The notes under the pieces were generated by a model. It was not told the DNA's origin. It saw only the letters and a list, made by a program, of their open reading frames with translations, and made no database searches. A stretch of DNA of 64,000 nucleotides from Flavobacterium anhuiense (GTDB lineage Bacteria; Bacteroidota; Bacteroidia; Flavobacteriales; Flavobacteriaceae): positions 1-64,000 of the forward strand of contig NZ_JUIV01000008.1 in assembly GCF_004151235.1 (NCBI RefSeq), given 5' to 3'. Every line of letters begins with the position of its first letter. Positions within the stretch are counted from its first letter, which is position 1. The position numbers and the translations under genes were made by a program. Of the stretch, positions 34,152 through 41,677 are shown piece by piece.

Positions 34152-35336
34152 ATGAATTTATCTAAAACTAATGTACTGTTTATGGCAGTTTGCACAGGTC
34201 TTATAGTTGCAAATCTTTATTACTGCCAGCCTTTGATTGTTTTAATTGCTAACGAATTTAAAATTCCTGAAGCCAGCGCCGGAACTATAACTTACTTAAC
34301 TCAGGCGGGTTATGCTATCGGGTTATTTTTTATGGTGCCTCTTGGCGATAAAATAGAAAGAAAAAGGCAAATTTTGATGACTACTTTTGCAACTGTAATT
34401 GCTTTGTTGATTGCAGCAACTGCCAAAAGTTTTCTTGTTTTACAAATTGCTTCCCTGTTAATCGGAATCACTTCGATTGTACCACAGCTTATTTTGCCAT
34501 TGGCCGCTTCGTTGAGCGCGCCTGAGCAAAGAGGGAAAGTTGTCGGAACTATCATGAGCGGACTTTTGGTCGGAATTTTGCTTTCGCGAACATTAAGCGG
34601 ATTCATTGGTCAAGTTTTGGGTTGGAGATCTATGTTTTATATCGCAGCCGGAATTTGTCTTCTGATCTTTTTTGTCATTCAAAGCAAGTTTCCGCAGAAC
34701 AAACCGCAATTTCAAGGAACTTATGGTCAGTTAATTAAATCTTTATTCACGCTTATAAAAACACAACCTGTTTTGCGTGAAGCAACTGCAATCAATGTTT
34801 TCAGTTTTGCTCAATTTGGAGCGTTCTGGACCACAATGGTTTTATTGCTTTCTGGAGAACCATTCCATTTTAATAGCGCCACAATTGGATTGTTCGGAAT
34901 TGTTGGAGCTTCTGGAGCTTTAGCTGCACCTTTAGTTGGAAGACTGGGAGATAAAGGAAATTCAAGAATTGCAGTGGGTTATGGCTGTTTATTGGTTTTA
35001 ATCAGTTTCATAACGTTCTATTTTGCTATAGAAAGCGTAATCGGAATTGCAATTGGAATTGTGTTTATCGATATTGGAATTCAGGGTGTTCATATTTCAA
35101 ATCAGACAAGAGTTTATTCGTTATTGCCCGAAGCAAGAAATAGATTAAATACCGTATTTATGTCGCTGACATTTTTAGGAACAGCGGCAGGATCTGCTTA
35201 CGGATTATTATTATGGAAATTTGGCGGATGGCCAGCTGTAACCATTGGCTGTATGGTCCTATCTTTATTATCATTGACGATTTACGGACTTACTTATAAA
35301 TCAAAATCTAAAAAAGCGAAAGCGCAAATTGATTAA
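34152..35336 (+). CDS. MFS transporter
   Basis: A 394-residue inner-membrane protein with about 12 hydrophobic segments. The loop 2-3 motif GDKIERKRQ (about 64-72) is the MFS signature, and a matching GRLGDKGNSRIAVG appears in the second half. Its closest resemblance is to the drug/H+ antiporter (DHA1, YnfM-like) group, which exports a wide range of compounds. The substrate cannot be predicted. A -7 box TATTTTTG lies at 34140-34147, so the transcript would be almost leaderless. It is monocistronic. Confidence 0.88.
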   Translation: MNLSKTNVLFMAVCTGLIVANLYYCQPLIVLIANEFKIPEASAGTITYLTQAGYAIGLFFMVPLGDKIERKRQILMTTFATVIALLIAATAKSFLVLQIASLLIGITSIVPQLILPLAASLSAPEQRGKVVGTIMSGLLVGILLSRTLSGFIGQVLGWRSMFYIAAGICLLIFFVIQSKFPQNKPQFQGTYGQLIKSLFTLIKTQPVLREATAINVFSFAQFGAFWTTMVLLLSGEPFHFNSATIGLFGIVGASGALAAPLVGRLGDKGNSRIAVGYGCLLVLISFITFYFAIESVIGIAIGIVFIDIGIQGVHISNQTRVYSLLPEARNRLNTVFMSLTFLGTAAGSAYGLLLWKFGGWPAVTIGCMVLSLLSLTIYGLTYKSKSKKAKAQID

Positions 35337-35356
35337 GAAATTAATTTGTAAATTTG
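35329..35356 (+). promoter_or_regulatory. Promoter of the PPIase fusion gene
   Basis: TTG (35329-35331), 17 bp, TAAATTTG (35349-35356): a full match to the Bacteroidetes consensus. The -33 element lies inside the last codons of the MFS gene. The start codon is 23 bp downstream. Confidence 0.7.
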
Positions 35357-35378
35357 CGTTCAAATTAAAAATAACAAC

Positions 35379-36311
35379 ATGGAAAACGGAATATACGCTA
35401 AATTCAATACTAGCAAAGGTTCAATTTTAGTAAAATTGACACACGATTTGACACCAGGAACTGTAGGTAACTTTGTTGCTCTTGCAGAAGGAAATATGGA
35501 AAATAAAGTAAAGCCTCAAGGACAAAAATTCTATGACGGATTAACTTTCCACAGGGTAATTGCAGATTTCATGATTCAGGGAGGTTGTCCAAAAGGAACT
35601 GGAACTGGAGATCCAGGTTACAAATTTGATGATGAATTTCACCCAAGTTTAAAACACGATCGTCCAGGAGTTTTGTCTATGGCAAATTCTGGTCCAGGAA
35701 GTAATGGTTCTCAGTTCTTTATTACTCACGTTCCAACTCCATGGTTAGACAATAAACACAGTGTTTTTGGACACGTTGTTGAAGGACAAGATGTTGTTGA
35801 TGCTGTTGCTCAAGGTGACAATTTGGAGTCTGTTGAAATTATTAGAGTAGGTGAAGAAGCTCAAAAATGGAATGCAATTGAAGCTTTCATTGGTTTAAAA
35901 GGTGCTCGTATGAAACGTGAAGCAGCTTTGAAAGCAGAATCTGAAGCAAAAATGGAACAATTGGCTGCTGGTTTTGATAAAACAGAAAGCGGTTTACGTT
36001 ATAAGATGATTCAAAAAGGAGACGGTAAAAAAGCTGAAGCTGGAAAAACAGTTTCTGTTCACTACGAAGGATCTTTAGATAACGGAAAAGTGTTTGATTC
36101 TTCTTACCCACGTAAAAAACCAATCGAATTCAAATTAGGAATTGGACAAGTTATTGAAGGATGGGACGAAGGTATTGCTTTATTGCAAGTGGGTGACAAA
36201 GCTCGTTTTGTAATTCCATCTGATTTAGCTTACGGTCCTTCTGGTGCTGGAGGAGTTATCCCGCCAAACGCTGTTTTAATTTTCGACGTTGAATTAATGG
36301 ACGTAAAATAA
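35379..36311 (+). CDS. Cyclophilin-FKBP fusion peptidyl-prolyl isomerase
   Basis: A 310-residue protein with two unrelated prolyl isomerase domains. A cyclophilin domain (about 1-160) has [24 protein letters not shown] and [14 protein letters not shown] charged linker (about 165-205) follows, then an FKBP domain (about 210-310) with [31 protein letters not shown] and [15 protein letters not shown]. Both active sites look intact. No signal peptide is seen, so it is cytoplasmic. The dual-domain arrangement recurs in Bacteroidetes. Confidence 0.93.
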   Translation: MENGIYAKFNTSKGSILVKLTHDLTPGTVGNFVALAEGNMENKVKPQGQKFYDGLTFHRVIADFMIQGGCPKGTGTGDPGYKFDDEFHPSLKHDRPGVLSMANSGPGSNGSQFFITHVPTPWLDNKHSVFGHVVEGQDVVDAVAQGDNLESVEIIRVGEEAQKWNAIEAFIGLKGARMKREAALKAESEAKMEQLAAGFDKTESGLRYKMIQKGDGKKAEAGKTVSVHYEGSLDNGKVFDSSYPRKKPIEFKLGIGQVIEGWDEGIALLQVGDKARFVIPSDLAYGPSGAGGVIPPNAVLIFDVELMDVK

Positions 36312-36346
36312 GAGTTTGCAAGCAATTTAGTATTGTTTTAAATTAT

Positions 36347-36374
36347 AATCCCATATGTTGTAGCATATGGGATT
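36347..36374 (+). terminator. Terminator of the PPIase fusion gene
   Basis: AATCCCATATG (36347-36357) pairs exactly with CATATGGGATT (36364-36374), then a T run. Confidence 0.85.
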
Positions 36375-36403
36375 TTTTTATTTTTACTATAAAAACTAAG
36401 ACA

Positions 36404-36703
36404 ATGAAAAATTTTTTAATCCTAGCAGGACTTGCGTTATTTGTAGTTTCTTGCGGAACTCAAAAAACAACTGCAGTTGCAGCAACTCCTGCTGAAGCTC
36501 CAAAAACGGTTGCTTTAACACCTGAATTAGAAGCAGGCAAAAATTTGTATGATAATAATTGCGCAAAATGCCACAAATTATACGAACCTAAAAAATTCAC
36601 AAAAGAAGAATGGACGCCGATTTTGGTAAGAATGGGTAAAAAAGCAAAATTAGACGAAACTCAAATGGCTTCAATTACAAATTATATTGATTCGCAATTG
36701 TAA
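36404..36703 (+). CDS. Small c-type cytochrome lipoprotein
   Basis: A 99-residue protein with lipobox VVSC (Cys17), a low-complexity Ala/Thr/Pro linker, and one haem-binding motif CAKCHKL near residue 54. A later Met-containing helix (LVRMGKKAKL or ETQMASI) could give the sixth ligand. It should be anchored in a membrane and carry one haem c. No oxidase or reductase genes are adjacent, so its electron partner is unknown. Confidence 0.85.
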   Translation: MKNFLILAGLALFVVSCGTQKTTAVAATPAEAPKTVALTPELEAGKNLYDNNCAKCHKLYEPKKFTKEEWTPILVRMGKKAKLDETQMASITNYIDSQL

Positions 36704-36729
36704 TCTGAATCTGAGAAACAAGCATAAAA

Positions 36730-36751
36730 AAACTGTTCAATCGAACAGTTT
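36730..36751. terminator. Bidirectional terminator after the cytochrome lipoprotein
   Basis: AAACTGTTC pairs with GAACAGTTT over a 4-base loop, with A and T runs on both sides. Confidence 0.75.
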
Positions 36752-36774
36752 TTTTATTTTCAAATAGATATAAA

Positions 36775-36802
36775 AAAACACCGTCACAGAATGAGGTGTT
36801 TT
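36775..36802 (-). terminator. Terminator of the GreA-like gene
   Basis: AAAACACC pairs with GGTGTTTT over a 12-base loop. The A run on plus becomes a T tract on the minus strand. Confidence 0.55.
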
Positions 36803-36807
36803 GAAGC

Positions 36808-37200
36808 TTAAGAATGATGTACCGCCGAATTATCTACAGCAATTACCTTTAAAGTTTTGATTCCGGCAGGCAATTCCCAATCTACTTCATCATTTTCTTT
36901 AAAACCAATTATAGCAACGCTTAAAGGTGCTAGAATTGATATTTTAGATTGTTTTACGTCTGCTGCAGAAGGTAAAACGATTTGAATTTTCATTTGTTTT
37001 TTGGCTTTTACATCTTCAATTGTTACAATAGAATTAATTCTTATAACTGAGTCTAGTTCGCTTTCTTTACTAATTACAGCGCGATCTAATTCTTGCGAAA
37101 GCTGATTGGCTTCTTTAGTATTTGTTGAGTTTTTACTTTTTAAAATCAATTCTCTTAAAAATTGATAATCTGATTTACAGAATGTGGGTGTTGGTTTCAT
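36808..37200 (-). CDS. GreA/GreB-family elongation factor (Rnk-like)
   Basis: A protein of about 130 residues. I start at MKPTPTFCKSDYQF; the longer frame begins 31 codons upstream with a non-family sequence. It has a short N-terminal helical region (LRELILKSKN), then the GreA C-terminal FKBP-like domain with MKIQIVLPSAADVKQSKISILAPLS-type strands and DEVDWELPAGIKTL. Without the long coiled coil of GreA it resembles Rnk and other RNA-polymerase secondary-channel regulators. A role in transcript cleavage is doubtful, because the acidic coiled-coil tip appears absent. Confidence 0.75.
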   Translation of the reverse strand: MKPTPTFCKSDYQFLRELILKSKNSTNTKEANQLSQELDRAVISKESELDSVIRINSIVTIEDVKAKKQMKIQIVLPSAADVKQSKISILAPLSVAIIGFKENDEVDWELPAGIKTLKVIAVDNSAVHHS

Positions 37201-37410
37201 ATCTATATTGAATTTATTGTTATAAAATTTAAATGGTTTATTCTTCTTTCGAATATTTACAAACACAAGATTTCTTGGTCCTAAAAATGGCAACGAATCA
37301 AAAATGCTTAATCTGGAAAAACAAAAAAATATCTGATCAAAAATGATTTTGTCAAATAAGGAAATGTTTAAGCTGATGTAAATCCTCCGTCAAAAGAAGA
37401 AAAAAGTGAA

Positions 37411-37537
37411 GTAGACGGAGGCCTAATTAATAAAGGCCTTATTATGCGAAATAATTACAGCAGGAATCGGTTTTGCTATGCAAAACGCTTTCGTAGAGGC
37501 TGTATATGATATTATATTTCCCACAAGGATTTGTTAA
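37411..37537 (+). pseudogene. Possible remnant of a Cof-type HAD hydrolase gene
   Basis: In the 380-bp gap between the GreA-like and thioredoxin-fold genes a plus-strand frame (about 37445-37537) reads ITAGIGFAMQNAFVEAV. This resembles motif IV of Cof-type HAD phosphatases (AGIGVAMGNA). A fragment with DGG-LIN in another frame just upstream (37411-37431) could be the decayed GDGxND motif. A stop and frameshift separate them. Function is lost if this is right, and coincidence is possible. Confidence 0.3.
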
Positions 37538-37581
37538 ATTGAACCGCAAAGATACGTAATCTTTTTGAATTTAGTGAGGTT

Positions 37582-38136
37582 TTACTTCCATTTAATGCCA
37601 CAACCCAAACTTGGTTTCTGCGGTTCTTTTAAACTTCGGTTGTAAATTAAGGCATCGATTGCGCCTCTCAAATCGCTTCCGCTAAGAGGAATTCCGTTGC
37701 CTGGTCTTGAATCGTCTAGTTGTCCACGATAAAATAATCTGTCTTGATTATCAAACAAATAGAAGTCTGGCGTGCAAGCTGCTTGATAAGCTTTAGCGGT
37801 TTCCTGACTTTCATCATACAGATATGGAAAATCAATTTTGTTTTCCAGTGCAAATTCGCTCATTAATTCTGGAGAATCCTGTGGATATTTTACAACATCA
37901 TTACTAGAAATAGCAATTATCCCTAATCCCTGAACACGATAATCATTTGCAATCATTACAATTTCGCTTATAACATGATGTACAAAAGGACAATGGTTGC
38001 AGATAAACATAACCAAAGTACCTTTAGAGCCCTTTAAATCTTCAAAAGAAAAAGTATTGTTCGAGTTGGTATCCTTTAAATAAAAATCAGGAGCAATCGT
38101 TCCTAATGGAAGCATTGTTGATTCGGTACGTGCCAT
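37582..38136 (-). CDS. Thioredoxin-fold protein (AhpC/TSA family)
   Basis: A protein of about 184 residues, starting at MARTESTMLPLGTIAPDF. The longer frame adds 19 hydrophobic residues that do not fit the family. It has the redox motif CNHCPFV (Cys-x-x-Cys at the strand-helix turn), SSNDVVKYPQDSPE and DFYLFD. These proteins are thiol-peroxidase or disulfide-reductase-like. The N-terminal cysteine pair is intact. It is cytoplasmic, since no signal remains. Confidence 0.82.
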   Translation of the reverse strand: MARTESTMLPLGTIAPDFYLKDTNSNNTFSFEDLKGSKGTLVMFICNHCPFVHHVISEIVMIANDYRVQGLGIIAISSNDVVKYPQDSPELMSEFALENKIDFPYLYDESQETAKAYQAACTPDFYLFDNQDRLFYRGQLDDSRPGNGIPLSGSDLRGAIDALIYNRSLKEPQKPSLGCGIKWK

Positions 38137-38210
38137 TTTATTCGAAATTTGATTCTCAAAAATAGTTTTAAAAATCTGTAAATAAAAGAGCACAAGAATA
38201 AAAAATACCC

Positions 38211-38254
38211 AAAGAAAGCAGTTAGCTTGTTCGGCTTGCTTCTTTGGATACTTT
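38211..38254 (-). terminator. Probable terminator of the chloroperoxidase-like hydrolase
   Basis: CCAAAGAAAGCA pairs with TGCTTCTTTGG nearly perfectly over a short inner hairpin, with A/T runs around it, 10 bp past the gene's stop on the minus strand. Confidence 0.55.
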
Positions 38255-38263
38255 TTGGGGTTT

Positions 38264-39157
38264 TTATGAATTCAAGAATTCCAGTAAATCTTCGTTTAGT
38301 TTTTCTCTATTAGTATAAAAAAGACCATGAGGAGCTCCTTCATATTCAATATAAGTGTTGTTTGCTATAGATTTTGCGGCTTTTCTAGAAGTGAGATCAA
38401 TAGGTACAATTTTATCATCGTCACCGTGAATAATTAGAGTTGGAACTTTTATAAAATCCAACTCGTCTCTAAAATCAGTATACGAAAATGATTCGGCACA
38501 TTTTAAAGTAGCTCTTGGAGAAGCCACAGAACATAAGTTTCTATAGTATTCTAATAATGGAGTGCTGAGTGGTTTGTTTATAATATTAACTCCAAAAAAT
38601 GTTTTCCCGAAATTATCTACAAAACCAATTCTATCTTCTTTTATTGCTGCTACTGTATTTTCACTTTTCTCTTTTGGATGCCCATCTGGATTATCGTGAG
38701 TTTTTAAAAGAAATGGAATGATGGACGAAATCAAAGCTGCTTTGGTAACGCCTTTTCCGCCGTGACGGCTAAAATAACGAACTACTTCGCCACCGCCCAT
38801 AGAAAAGCCTACAAGAGTTACATTTTCTAATTCCAATTGTTCGATAATTTCTTTAAGATCATCTGCCAAAGTATCATAATCGTAACCGTCCCACGGTTGA
38901 GAAGATTTTCCAAATCCGCGTCGGTCATAGGCAATTACGCGATAATTGTTTTGGACCAAATGATCAATCTGATATTCCCACATTTCGTTAGAAAGAGGCC
39001 AGCCATGAATTAGGATTACAGGTTTCCCTTGACCATAATCTTTCACATAAAGCCTTACGTTTTGAGCGGTTTCTATATATTTATCGGTGTGAACCTGTTT
39101 TAGATTAGATTCAAAATCTTTAATTGACATGCATGCATTTGGTTCAGTATGTTCCAT
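38264..39157 (-). CDS. Alpha/beta-hydrolase, haloperoxidase-like
   Basis: A protein of about 297 residues. I start at MEHTEPNACMS (ATG); the longer frame uses GTG 13 codons upstream and has less support. The hydrolase core has HGWPLSNEMW (oxyanion), the nucleophile elbow GFSMGG, Asp in IHGDDDKIVP and the catalytic His in GAPHGLF. This set matches non-haem chloroperoxidases/arylesterases. The N-terminal 35 residues are extra. The physiological substrate is unknown. Confidence 0.85.
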   Translation of the reverse strand: MEHTEPNACMSIKDFESNLKQVHTDKYIETAQNVRLYVKDYGQGKPVILIHGWPLSNEMWEYQIDHLVQNNYRVIAYDRRGFGKSSQPWDGYDYDTLADDLKEIIEQLELENVTLVGFSMGGGEVVRYFSRHGGKGVTKAALISSIIPFLLKTHDNPDGHPKEKSENTVAAIKEDRIGFVDNFGKTFFGVNIINKPLSTPLLEYYRNLCSVASPRATLKCAESFSYTDFRDELDFIKVPTLIIHGDDDKIVPIDLTSRKAAKSIANNTYIEYEGAPHGLFYTNREKLNEDLLEFLNS

Positions 39158-39259
39158 GTTATATCTTTTTACGTGAGTATTTTCGTTTTTCTTCACGTAA
39201 AGTTAGATTTAAGGAAAAGAAACAGGTTATAGAATTAGGTGCATTAATTACAAAATTTA

Positions 39260-39267
39260 TAGGTTTG
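39260..39267 (+). promoter_or_regulatory. Candidate -7 box for the CsaA-like gene
   Basis: TAGGTTTG fits TAnnTTTG, 20 bp upstream of the ATG at 39287. Confidence 0.4.
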
Positions 39268-39286
39268 TAAATAATACAATTTAAAA

Positions 39287-39622
39287 ATGGATTTAACCTG
39301 GAATGAATTTGAGCGCACCGATATGCGCGTAGGGACTATTATAGAAGTAAACGATTTTCCTGAAGCTAGAAAGCCTGCCTTTCAGCTGACAATTGATTTT
39401 GGTTCAGAAATCGGAATTAGAAAATCATCGGCACAAATCACGAAACGATATCAGAAAGAAGATTTGGTAAATCGTCAGATTGTTGCAGTTGTGAATTTCC
39501 CAAAGAAACAAATTGGGAAATTTATGAGTGAATGTCTTGTTTTAGGAGCGGTAGGCGAGGAAGGAGATGTGATTTTATTAGCTCCAGATTTTAGAATACC
39601 AAATGGATTAAGAATTGGATAG
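39287..39622 (+). CDS. tRNA-binding domain protein (CsaA-like)
   Basis: A 111-residue OB-fold protein (MRVGTIIEVNDFPEARKPAFQL start, KKQIGKFMSECLVLGA near 85-100). It matches CsaA, a stand-alone EMAP-like tRNA-binding domain described as having chaperone-like activity in Bacillus. It is a homodimer in characterised members. It is convergent with the RBBP9-like gene, with an inverted repeat between them. Confidence 0.9.
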   Translation: MDLTWNEFERTDMRVGTIIEVNDFPEARKPAFQLTIDFGSEIGIRKSSAQITKRYQKEDLVNRQIVAVVNFPKKQIGKFMSECLVLGAVGEEGDVILLAPDFRIPNGLRIG

Positions 39623-39633
39623 TTTTTTTAGTT

Positions 39634-39689
39634 TTCAGTCGCAGTCGCAGTGCTCAGTTTTGGACTGTTTACTGAGACTGCGACTGAAC
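39634..39689. repeat. CAGTCGCAGT inverted repeat between convergent genes
   Basis: TTCAGTCGCAGTCGCAGTG with CTCAG on the left (39634-39657) pairs with CTGAGACTGCGACTGAA (39673-39689). Related CAGT/CTGA-rich sequence fills the gap after the leucine dehydrogenase gene (44770-44930). Confidence 0.6.
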
Positions 39690-39691
39690 AC

Positions 39692-40237
39692 TTAACCAAT
39701 TTTTTCAATAAACTGTTTAAGAATCAATTGTCCTTCTTCCCAATACTTTAAATCAGAATCGGAGTTGATGTGACCTTTCTGACCGATATTTACAAAATCA
39801 CTTCCCCATTTTTCGGCGAAGAGTTTTTTTCTTTCAAAAGAAGCATAAGGATCATTTTCGCTCGCAACGACTACAGACGGAAAAGGCAATTTATACAGCG
39901 GAATCGGCGAAAAATTTCTTATAGATTTTGGTGTGTGCTGAGGTGAATCAACATCAGCGGGAGCGACTAAAAAAGCGCCAATAATATTTGGATTATTATA
40001 TTTTTCTGCCCAATGCAAAACCAACGAAACAGCTAGACTGTGTGCTACTAAAATAGTGGGTTTTTTAAGTTTAGAAATATTTTCGTTTAATCTTTCAAGC
40101 CATTCTTCGCGAATTGGTTCATCCCAATTATCTTGTACAACACGAATTGAGTTTTCGAATTTTTTATGCCAAAAGGTTTGCCAGTGTTTTTCTCCAGAAT
40201 CTCCAAGTCCTGGTATAATTAATAGTTGTGTCTCCAT
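39692..40237 (-). CDS. RBBP9/YdeN-family alpha/beta-hydrolase
   Basis: A 181-residue serine hydrolase. LLIIPGLGDSGEKHWQ is the family start (oxyanion region), the nucleophile is in AHSLAVSL, and Asp (ENDPYASFERKK) and His (KGHIN) complete the triad. It is cytoplasmic. Physiological substrates of bacterial YdeN proteins are unknown. It is transcribed just after the secreted esterase gene (24-bp gap). Confidence 0.85.
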   Translation of the reverse strand: METQLLIIPGLGDSGEKHWQTFWHKKFENSIRVVQDNWDEPIREEWLERLNENISKLKKPTILVAHSLAVSLVLHWAEKYNNPNIIGAFLVAPADVDSPQHTPKSIRNFSPIPLYKLPFPSVVVASENDPYASFERKKLFAEKWGSDFVNIGQKGHINSDSDLKYWEEGQLILKQFIEKIG

Positions 40238-40261
40238 TGCCGTGGAATTTTTATTTAGTGA

Positions 40262-41086
40262 TTATTTTTTACGTTCTTTTAAAATTCGGTTTACTTCATT
40301 AACCAAAAGCGGAAAACCAGGTTCTGTCATTCCGTGGCCGTAACCGTCCAATTCGTATAATTTAGTTTGCGTATGCCCAACTAGTTTCATCATTCTGGCC
40401 ATGTATGCGTTTTCTTCATAACGCCCAAGCATTTCTAGTTCGCGATCTCCAGTAATTAATAGCATTGGCGGAGCGTCGGCACGAACATGATATAAAGGAG
40501 CAAATTGGTCAATTGTTGGTTGTTTTTCAGGTATTCCGTTTTCTCTTCTAATTTCGAAATGTGTAATGCATTGCCCGCTAAACGGAATAAGTCCTGCAAT
40601 TTGGTTGGCGTCAATGTTTTCTTTTTGAAGATATTTTTTATCTAAGCCAATCATCATTGCCAAATATCCTCCTGCAGAATGTCCAGAAACAAAAATCTGA
40701 GATTTATCGCCACCATAATTCGAAATAGTATTAAAAGCCCAAGCAACAGCTGCAGCAGCATCTTCAATCGCTTTTTCGGCTTTTGCTTTTGGAGACAATC
40801 TATAATTTACCCCAATAATTGCAAAGCCTTTGTTTTTTAAAGCTTCTGGGATTTCTTTGTTTCCGCCAGTCAATCCGCCGCCGTGAAACCATACGATTGT
40901 GGCAAATCCAGTTTTGTTTTTAGGGTAATAAATATCCAACACACATCTTTCGTTGATATATTTATCAGACTTATTTACAGCTGCACTATAATATTGGATA
41001 TTATTTTTCGTTTCATATTCTATATTCTGGGCAGATAACGAAATTCCGTAAAGGAAGAAGCTTAGGAGAATAATTAATTTTTTCAT
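40262..41086 (-). CDS. Secreted BD-FAE/carboxylesterase-like hydrolase
   Basis: A protein of about 274 residues, starting at MKKLIILLSFFLYGISLSAQ, which is a clean signal peptide. It has the oxyanion motif HGGGLTGG, the nucleophile in GHSAGGYLA and the Asp-His pair (GDRELEML, DGYGHGM). It belongs to the hormone-sensitive-lipase-like esterases. Substrates may be acetylated or feruloylated sugars, by family only. The RBBP9-like gene follows. Confidence 0.85.
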   Translation of the reverse strand: MKKLIILLSFFLYGISLSAQNIEYETKNNIQYYSAAVNKSDKYINERCVLDIYYPKNKTGFATIVWFHGGGLTGGNKEIPEALKNKGFAIIGVNYRLSPKAKAEKAIEDAAAAVAWAFNTISNYGGDKSQIFVSGHSAGGYLAMMIGLDKKYLQKENIDANQIAGLIPFSGQCITHFEIRRENGIPEKQPTIDQFAPLYHVRADAPPMLLITGDRELEMLGRYEENAYMARMMKLVGHTQTKLYELDGYGHGMTEPGFPLLVNEVNRILKERKK

Positions 41087-41189
41087 TAGAAGTAAAGTGT
41101 AATTTGTAAAATTGTTAGAAGTAAAAGCTGCATGAATCGTACGTCTCACATTTTACAATTCACATCTTAAAACATAAATATATAAAAAA

Positions 41190-41216
41190 AGTCCAAAATG
41201 CAGAACAAATTGGACT
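41190..41216 (-). terminator. Terminator of the DUF3276 gene
   Basis: AGTCCAA pairs with TTGGACT over a 13-base loop, with an A run on plus giving a T tract on minus, 25 bp after the stop. Confidence 0.6.
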
Positions 41217-41240
41217 CCTACTTATGTAGATGATTTTGGA

Positions 41241-41609
41241 TTAAATATCGTCAAAATCAATATCTGTAAAACTAGATCTTTGGCTTTCAGTCTTTTCAGA
41301 GCTGTATTCTTTTTTAAAATCTTTTTGGTGTCTTTCAGAAATTACTTCTTCGCCTTTGTGGTTTAAAACATAAGAAGTCATTTCTTCTAATATTTCGGAG
41401 AAAGCACTAAAATCTTCTTTGTATAAATAGATTTTGTGTTTTTTGAAGTGAAAAGAACCATCTTCTTCAGTAAATTTTTTGCTTTCTGTAATCGTGATAT
41501 AATAATCATCGGCTTTGGTAGCTCTCACATCAAAGAAATAAGTTCTTCTTCCTGCGCGTAATACTTTAGAAAAAATCTCTTCTTTTTCTAACATGTCATT
41601 TTCTCTCAT
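41241..41609 (-). CDS. PUR-alpha-like DNA/RNA-binding protein (DUF3276)
   Basis: A protein of about 122 residues. It starts at MRENDMLEKEEIF. One PUR repeat fills 10-80: ILRAGRRTYFFDVRATKADDYYITITESK-type strands then IYLYKEDFSAFSEIL helix, an arrangement seen in bacterial PUR proteins that bind single-stranded nucleic acid as a homodimer. The C-terminus is acidic/Ser-rich. The cellular target is unknown. It is single. Confidence 0.85.
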   Translation of the reverse strand: MRENDMLEKEEIFSKVLRAGRRTYFFDVRATKADDYYITITESKKFTEEDGSFHFKKHKIYLYKEDFSAFSEILEEMTSYVLNHKGEEVISERHQKDFKKEYSSEKTESQRSSFTDIDFDDI

Positions 41610-41677
41610 AATACGTTCTATCATTTTTGGAATTAATAGTACTCAAAAATCATAAAAAATTATCTATTACGCAACAA

